A program made the translations under genes and the position numbers. Positions 59,792-64,000 of a stretch of 64,000 nucleotides of DNA are shown in pieces. The stretch comes from Rossellomorea orangium (GTDB lineage: Bacteria; Bacillota; Bacilli; Bacillales; Bacillaceae_B), in NCBI RefSeq assembly GCF_019334305.1, contig NZ_JAHWGH010000014.1:186001-250000 (forward strand). Reading direction: 5' to 3'. Below the pieces are notes generated by a model, which saw only the letters and a list, made by a program, of their open reading frames with translations, did not search any database and was not told where the DNA came from. Position 1 is the stretch's first letter, and each line of letters begins with the position of its first letter.

Positions 59792-60415
59792 TCATTCCAT
59801 TTTATCAATATGTATATCTTCATCCCTCAAAGCACCCTGACTCACATATCGGATCAATTTAGCGGATTCATTCCTGACACGTTTGATCCCTATCTCACTT
59901 TGAAACCAGTTATCGACATTGGTATTGTCATCTTCTGCCGGACACAAAGTGAACGATATCCATTCAGGCATATACGTTTGAAGCGTCAGGTGAAGCCTTC
60001 TCATATGGTATGAAGTCGTCACGACAAGGAGCCTCTGTATATTGTGCAAATGAAATTCCCTGTCAAGGACAAGAAGGGATGCAAGTACGTTCTCAAGGGT
60101 ATGCACCGAAAGACTTTCTGTTAAAATGTCCTGTTCCGGAACCCCTAATGAGACCGCTTCTGCCTTTAATTCCTCAGCTTCGGTAAACTCACTTCCGTTC
60201 CACTTCACACCTCCGGAAAACAGGATCTTACCCGCCCTTCCCTGTTTGTAAAGCTCCACCGCTTTCGGCAATCGGTACTGTAATGCCTTGCTGCTGCCCA
60301 CCACGAAGATACAATCCCCACTCTTGTGATCGTCTTCAATATTAGAGAATAATAGATGTCCCATCTGTTCATGTGTAAGTCTTTCCATGCTCATTGTCGA
60401 AATGTACATACTCAA
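59792..60415 (-). CDS. YdcF/DUF218-family protein
   Basis: 207 residues of the YdcF/ElyC/SanA family: CIFVVGSSKALQYRLPKAVELYKQGRAGKILFSGG, LTESLSVHTLENVL and LLVVTTSYHMRRL. Family function is unsettled (envelope-related or S-adenosylmethionine-binding). The start is TTG 60415 or ATG 60409, overlapping the stop of the upstream small membrane-protein gene. Confidence 0.85.
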   Translation of the reverse strand: MSMYISTMSMERLTHEQMGHLLFSNIEDDHKSGDCIFVVGSSKALQYRLPKAVELYKQGRAGKILFSGGVKWNGSEFTEAEELKAEAVSLGVPEQDILTESLSVHTLENVLASLLVLDREFHLHNIQRLLVVTTSYHMRRLHLTLQTYMPEWISFTLCPAEDDNTNVDNWFQSEIGIKRVRNESAKLIRYVSQGALRDEDIHIDKME

Positions 60416-60606
60416 ATACTCACCATGACGGAATAAAAGAACAATAAAACCGATATTATTCCAATTGCATACAGGGACAACTTCTTCAGACGATCGCTTT
60501 CAAACGTCTTATTTAACAAGTAGAAAAAGCCGACCACCCAAATCCCATCCAGAAAAAAAGTCGAAATGATGTTCCTGAACACATTAAACATAAAAAACAA
60601 GTCCAT
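60412..60606 (-). CDS. Small membrane protein upstream of ydcF-like gene
   Basis: 64 residues with two membrane helices. Its stop overlaps the YdcF-like start and it starts 4 bases after the next small gene, so it belongs to a tight operon. Confidence 0.55.
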   Translation of the reverse strand: MDLFFMFNVFRNIISTFFLDGIWVVGFFYLLNKTFESDRLKKLSLYAIGIISVLLFFYSVMVSI

Positions 60607-60609
60607 TGA

Positions 60610-60807
60610 CTACGCCCCTTTTCTCTCTTTCTTCCTTGTGTTAAGCGTAAGAATCAGCCCCGTAAATCCTGCTGTAAAAGAAGGTGGCAGACTCCATACT
60701 AAATATCCCCATTGTCCCGTATACATGGATACGATAAGAAACAGAATGGGAAAACCGACTAGAACGATGAGTGATACAATTAGAGCAAACCGATTTCCAT
60801 TTTTCAT
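60610..60807 (-). CDS. Small membrane protein
   Basis: About 65 residues, two membrane helices (RFALIVSLIVLVGFPILFLIV, LVWSLPPSFTAGFTGLILTL). ATG 60807 has GGGAGG 6 nt upstream. First gene of the operon with the YdcF-like protein. Confidence 0.58.
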   Translation of the reverse strand: MKNGNRFALIVSLIVLVGFPILFLIVSMYTGQWGYLVWSLPPSFTAGFTGLILTLNTRKKERKGA

Positions 60808-60887
60808 CGTGAACCTCCCTTTATATCTACTTTCCTCCCTTAACTTTAACATAATTTTCCTACAGATAGACACCGAAGTGTTTCCAT

Positions 60888-60921
60888 AAAAAAGAGGTCC
60901 TTTTCTTTATGAAAGAAAAGC
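60888..60921 (-). terminator. Terminator
   Basis: GTGCTTTTCTTT and AAAGAAAAGGAC pair around CAT on the minus strand and lead to CTCTTTTTT, just downstream of the gene at 60932-61117. Confidence 0.65.
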
Positions 60922-60931
60922 ACCCGCTTCT

Positions 60932-61117
60932 TTACCTTTTAAATAAAAGGAATAAAATAAGAAAAATGATCAGGAAGAGAAACAGGAGATACCCCATCCC
61001 CATGCTGTATACGAAGTACACCCTCACATGGAGGATGATTCGGAAGATGTGAAAGATCAGGATGCAAAAGAGCAACAGGATGACGATATTGACCTGCCTG
61101 TCTCGATTTCGATACAT
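60932..61117 (-). CDS. Very hydrophobic small membrane protein
   Basis: About 61 residues, two membrane helices (VNIVILLLFCILIFHIFRIIL, LLFLFLIIFLILFLLF). GGGAG 9 nt before the ATG. A dyad upstream at 61146-61167 may regulate it. Not recognised. Confidence 0.55.
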   Translation of the reverse strand: MYRNRDRQVNIVILLLFCILIFHIFRIILHVRVYFVYSMGMGYLLFLFLIIFLILFLLFKR

Positions 61118-61145
61118 AGCCATCAGCTCCCATCAAAGAGCCCCT

Positions 61146-61167
61146 GGTACAAGTAAGAACTCGTACC
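61146..61167 (-). promoter_or_regulatory. Dyad upstream of a small membrane-protein gene
   Basis: GGTAC-A-AG-N6-CT-C-GTACC, 28 bases before the start codon; possible operator. Confidence 0.35.
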
Positions 61168-61224
61168 ATATGTCTTTCTATATACCTATTTACCTTTAAA
61201 CCTCATTATTCATGAAACAAATGA

Positions 61225-61410
61225 TTAGGATGGATCGATGGCGTCCAGTTCCTTATTCAGGTGAGAAAGCTCCTGTTCCAGTTCATCTAATTTCTTTTGT
61301 TGTATGTCCGTGTTTCTTCCGAAGGTTTCAAGCTTCTCAAGGTCCCCCTGGATGCGGATATAATCGAGTTTCACTTCGTTTATTTTGTACTCAAGCTCTG
61401 TTTTGGTCAT
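61225..61410 (-). CDS. SE1832-family coiled-coil protein
   Basis: 61 residues, nearly all one helical hairpin: ELEYKINEVKLDYIRIQGDLEKLETFGRNTD ... LDELEQELSHLNKELD. The DYIRIQGDLEKLE core is that of the small SE1832 family of bacilli and staphylococci. Function unknown; AGAGG before the ATG. Confidence 0.75.
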   Translation of the reverse strand: MTKTELEYKINEVKLDYIRIQGDLEKLETFGRNTDIQQKKLDELEQELSHLNKELDAIDPS

Positions 61411-61462
61411 GGTGATTCCTCTCTTTCAATATATCGTGGTATCTCTATTATTTTCTACACAA

Positions 61463-61822
61463 TCAGATCATTAAGTCAAAGGAATATCCAATCACAATAA
61501 ACGTCATAAAGGTAGTCAGCTCCAATAGTGTCATCATGTATTCTTTCTCATCCGCCCTCCACTGCATATAGGCATCAAATGAAAAGATGACCATGATGAT
61601 GAGAGCATTTTCAATAGGAGAAGCGAAGAACACAACGCTGACAAAGAAAATGGCCCAGAGAATTTTCTTTCCCCACTTATGGAAATCATTCACTTCCTGT
61701 GCCTCGGACCGTTTTTCAATCTGCAATCGTTTCCTGGTGCTTTTTTCGATAATATAATAAATCAATAGGAATGTAGCAAAATACAAGATGAATTGGAAAA
61801 TGTCATTATGAATGATGTTCAT
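61463..61822 (-). CDS. DUF4181-like membrane protein (paralogue 3 of 3)
   Basis: 119 residues, three or four membrane helices, with a charged loop (TRKRLQIEKRSEAQEVNDFHKWGKK) at the place of the DUF4181 loop and the same C-terminal helix arrangement as 52122-52544. More divergent than the other two copies. Weak ribosome-binding site. Confidence 0.6.
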   Translation of the reverse strand: MNIIHNDIFQFILYFATFLLIYYIIEKSTRKRLQIEKRSEAQEVNDFHKWGKKILWAIFFVSVVFFASPIENALIIMVIFSFDAYMQWRADEKEYMMTLLELTTFMTFIVIGYSFDLMI

Positions 61823-61866
61823 GTTCTAACGCCACTCTCTCTTTGAGGGTCTTTGGATGCTGAAGG

Positions 61867-62028
61867 TTATAGCTCAATCTCAAACCAATAATAGCTTAAT
61901 AACATAACACTTACGACCATTATAAGGGTAAAGTGCCCTGGTTTCCCCTTCTTTGTGCCTCCAAAATAAAAATAAAGTGCTCCCAGCAAGAAGACGATAT
62001 ATAACATTACTTTTATTAAGAAATCCAC
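61867..62028 (-). CDS. Small membrane protein (53 residues)
   Basis: A frame from GTG 62028 to the stop at 61867: VDFLIKVMLYIVFLLGALYF, a KKGKPGH turn, then LIMVVSVMLLSYYWFEIEL. Two membrane helices joined by a basic loop is a believable small-protein layout, and it fills the gap between two similar genes. The ribosome-binding site (GGTGG/GGAAGG) is only moderate. Confidence 0.5.
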   Translation of the reverse strand: MDFLIKVMLYIVFLLGALYFYFGGTKKGKPGHFTLIMVVSVMLLSYYWFEIEL

Positions 62029-62056
62029 CTTCCACCACTGGTCCTTTCCTGCAAAA

Positions 62057-62317
62057 CTAATAAGAATTTATCGCTATGATTCCCAACAACACAACTAACC
62101 CTATTCGGTAAAATGCTTTTTCTTTCTTCGTCGCACCCATTTTGTCATCTGCAAATTTGAAATACGATATAAGTAAAAGAGATCCGAACATCATAAACCC
62201 GTATCCAACATGATCCTTTGCAAAGGAAAGGTTCCTAAAGATCGCCAATCCGATGAGCAGGAGCCCTGAATAACCCAGTATGAGATGAATATGCTTTCTG
62301 GCTTCTTCTTCCTTCAT
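62057..62317 (-). CDS. Small membrane protein
   Basis: 86 residues, three membrane helices, not recognised. AAAGGGGA is 6 nt before the ATG. Lies in the run of small membrane-protein genes between 59.5 and 63.4 kb. Confidence 0.6.
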   Translation of the reverse strand: MKEEEARKHIHLILGYSGLLLIGLAIFRNLSFAKDHVGYGFMMFGSLLLISYFKFADDKMGATKKEKAFYRIGLVVLLGIIAINSY

Positions 62318-62339
62318 GTTAAAGTCCCCTTTTCAATAC

Positions 62340-62429
62340 CTATTGCCTATTGGGCTCTTCTTTATTGCCCACGATCCAGGACAGTGCTAACACGGCCCCT
62401 GTTACGACGATCGGTGTGAGTAGATTCAT
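62340..62429 (-). CDS. 29-residue single-helix membrane peptide
   Basis: ATG 62429 is preceded by AGGAGGGG at 5 nt, one of the strongest sites in the window. The peptide is one membrane helix (LLTPIVVTGAVLALSWIVG) with a short charged tail (NKEEPNRQ). Such peptides often act as partners of membrane enzymes or as toxins; which applies is unknown. It lies 11 bases after the phospholipase-like gene. Confidence 0.55.
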   Translation of the reverse strand: MNLLTPIVVTGAVLALSWIVGNKEEPNRQ

Positions 62430-62440
62430 AAAGTCCCCTC

Positions 62441-63139
62441 CTATCCTTTCTTTATTGAGTATGATTCACAGAATGCCTCTTCTCGAAAGGTTGAATCCAA
62501 GATATCCTCCAACTTCTCCGTTGTCTCATCCACAAACCGGGTCACTTCATCCGGGGTTAAATAGTCGAATGGATAATCCGGTTCCAAGGCGAAGGCATAG
62601 GAATCACTATAATAAAACTCCGAGATCCGCTTGATTTGTCTGGTAATCTGATTTTCCGGAAAGATGTCCAGGTAATCTGGGAAACTCCCGATATGCTGAA
62701 AAACCCGATGAAAAATCGTATCCGTGTTTTCCTGTAAATACACAAAGTCCGCACCATACCAGTTCCCTTTTACCTTTTTCGTGTATTCCGGCGTTCCAAG
62801 TATCGTTTGATATACCGGTTCTTTCTTCTTTTCCCGATGCATCCTGCTCCACTCTACATCGGTCACGAGATGAAGGTAGTAACCTAAATAAAAGGAGGCT
62901 CGGGGATCGGTGAAATCATCTTCCTCATGTATGTATTTATTCAAAAACAGATCCGGGTTTATACTCCCATCATCCTTAAAATGAGTGGCGATTTTATCAG
63001 GATAGAAGATTCCTGTATCTGGATCAGGCAGCCCGCAATCCGGTCCGATATTCCCCACGACAAACTCTTTCTCTGCTACCTGTAATCCTTTATTCAGCAG
63101 ATTCTCTGCGATTCTAAAATGTACCATCCATGTGGCCAT
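62441..63139 (-). CDS. Zinc-dependent phospholipase C-like protein
   Basis: About 232 residues: MATWMVHFRIAENLL, VVGNIGPDCGLPD, ATHFKDDGSINPDLF and SFYLGYYLHLVTDVEW give the His/Asp pattern of the Zn-dependent phospholipase C fold. No signal peptide, so it is probably not a secreted toxin; many bacilli have this cytosolic family. ATG 63139 has AAGGAG 9 nt upstream; the longer frame to 63214 lacks support. Confidence 0.78.
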   Translation of the reverse strand: MATWMVHFRIAENLLNKGLQVAEKEFVVGNIGPDCGLPDPDTGIFYPDKIATHFKDDGSINPDLFLNKYIHEEDDFTDPRASFYLGYYLHLVTDVEWSRMHREKKKEPVYQTILGTPEYTKKVKGNWYGADFVYLQENTDTIFHRVFQHIGSFPDYLDIFPENQITRQIKRISEFYYSDSYAFALEPDYPFDYLTPDEVTRFVDETTEKLEDILDSTFREEAFCESYSIKKG

Positions 63140-63144
63140 TACGC

Positions 63145-63429
63145 TCAGCTCCTTATTTTTCTGATAATCAAATACACGATAAATCCAACCAAATATAAAC
63201 CGCTCAGCAGCCAAATATAGGTGAACGGGTTGGTCTTAAGAGCGATGAGCAACACATCCACCGGGTAAATATCACTGCAGTATTGAACATCCTGAGGGGT
63301 GAAAATGAACATCGGTTTACACTCAGACTGCGACAAATAAGCAATCTTGCTCGTGATGAAGATAGAATAAACGTATGAAATAAGAAAAATTGGAATTGAC
63401 AGCACCCAGAGAATCCACCATTTTTTCAT
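63145..63429 (-). CDS. Small membrane protein with an external Cys pair
   Basis: 94 residues: two membrane helices (WWILWVLSIPIFLISYVYSIFI, YIWLLSGLYLVGFIVYLII) around a loop of about 45 residues with two cysteines (SECKPMF ... DVQYCSD) that could form a disulfide. AAGGAGGGG before the ATG. Not recognised; 5 bases before the phospholipase-like gene. Confidence 0.6.
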   Translation of the reverse strand: MKKWWILWVLSIPIFLISYVYSIFITSKIAYLSQSECKPMFIFTPQDVQYCSDIYPVDVLLIALKTNPFTYIWLLSGLYLVGFIVYLIIRKIRS

Positions 63430-63440
63430 CGTACCCCTCC

Positions 63441-64000
63441 TTACTCTTTACTCCCGAACATATACACATTGGTTGTGGCCGATACGTTATTGATAATACT
63501 CAAAGCGAAGATCGTACCGAGTACAGAACTCCCCCCATAACTGAGCATCGGAAGCGGTATCCCGGTGATTGGGACCAGTCCGATGACCATCCCCACATTT
63601 TCAAATATATGAAAGGTCAGCATGGAAATGACGCCGGCACCGATGAGGATTTCATATTGACCTTTATTCCGTAATACGATGGTAATGATTTTATAGATCA
63701 ACACGAAATACAGGCACAGGACGATGGACGATCCGATAAACCCGAATTCCTCCCCTATCACCGTGAAGATGAAATCGGAGTGGGCTTCAGGGACGGCCAC
63801 CTGTCCATCATTGAAACCTTTTCCCGTCATCTTGCCTGATCCTGATGCAAGGATGGATAATCTTAATTGATAGCCTATCCCCTGGCCGTTTCCGAATGGA
63901 TCCAACCACGAGTAGATTCGATCCAGCTGATACTGACCCATGAACGATAACAATACTCCCGGGCGGTACATGAACAGCCACACCAGTGAAGCGATGCTTG
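63441..64000 (-). CDS. FtsW/RodA/SpoVE-family SEDS protein, C-terminal part (partial)
   Basis: About 186 residues visible; the frame is open to the end of the window. SEDS glycosyltransferases polymerise peptidoglycan at the membrane. The conserved PEAHSDFIFTVIGEEFGFIG, ENVGMVIGLVPITGIPLPMLSYGGSS and the C-terminal helix are present. It may be a RodA-type or accessory FtsW-type copy; the N-terminal half needed to decide lies outside the window. Confidence 0.88.
   Translation of the reverse strand, partial: SIASLVWLFMYRPGVLLSFMGQYQLDRIYSWLDPFGNGQGIGYQLRLSILASGSGKMTGKGFNDGQVAVPEAHSDFIFTVIGEEFGFIGSSIVLCLYFVLIYKIITIVLRNKGQYEILIGAGVISMLTFHIFENVGMVIGLVPITGIPLPMLSYGGSSVLGTIFALSIINNVSATTNVYMFGSKE

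Noticed and set aside
1..64000. Prophage, transposase, tRNA or rRNA genes
   Set aside because: Looked for by eye through integrase/transposase motifs and stable-RNA features; none seen.

Overview
The window looks like chromosomal DNA of a low-GC, spore-former-type Bacillaceae (Bacillus/Rossellomorea-like). The reasons are strong AGGAGG ribosome-binding sites, many U-tailed hairpin terminators, and families typical of this group: an AsnO-type asparagine synthetase, RsbR-type STAS proteins, IDEAL-domain proteins, an Spx paralogue, a yoaS-yozG-yoaT-like cluster, a ywoH/ywoG-like MarR-MFS pair and DUF4181, DUF2651 and SE1832 small proteins. No rRNA, tRNA, CRISPR array, prophage or insertion sequence was seen. 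Both ends cut genes: an EmrE-like exporter at the left and an FtsW/RodA/SpoVE protein at the right.

Layout. 1-7 kb: exporter fragment, prolyl 4-hydroxylase-like dioxygenase, then a leftward mannitol operon mtlA-mtlR-mtlD with a fused EIICBA permease and a candidate MtlR operator. 7-12 kb: an ECF sigma/ZAS anti-sigma/DUF4179 fusion, and two RsbR-like STAS proteins around a DnaD/DnaB-like protein and an orphan. 12-21 kb, rightward: asparagine synthetase, an S9 peptidase with an apparent ATC start, a 6-repeat Cys-rich Ig-like protein without signal peptide, a possible structured RNA, and two coupled YibE/F membrane proteins. 21-28 kb: a MerR/SDR unit (SDR frameshifted), an IDEAL protein, a heterodimeric ABC exporter and a C45-type hydrolase. 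28-40 kb: two small membrane proteins, an Rrf2/Spx/IDEAL locus with a shared palindromic operator, an ABC-2 exporter, an alpha/beta hydrolase, the yoa-like cluster, a MarR/MFS pair, an SDR remnant, a Nif3-like protein and a secreted GlpQ. 40-46 kb: a degenerate 20-bp tandem repeat, GNAT, MFS and SgrR-like genes, and a second-type histidyl-tRNA synthetase with a His-codon leader peptide. 46-64 kb: a dense leftward block of small accessory genes (GNATs, P-loop kinases, deaminases, DUF4181 and other small membrane proteins) with a PhoX-like phosphatase, sigma factors and a Zn-dependent phospholipase C-like protein.

Most striking are: (i) the hisS leader, an 18-codon ORF with three consecutive His codons followed by a hairpin and a perfect 14-bp terminator, which suggests ribosome-mediated attenuation where Bacillaceae normally use T-boxes; (ii) the operator CTGTAA-N9-TTACAG upstream of rrf2, the spx paralogue and a third gene; (iii) a recurrent GGGACGGACC / GGGACAGGTCCC palindromic motif that sits at gene 3' ends and supplies their last codons; and (iv) genes whose ribosome-binding site is positioned on ATC or ATT rather than a standard start. 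All functional calls come from reading protein motifs by eye; no database search was run.
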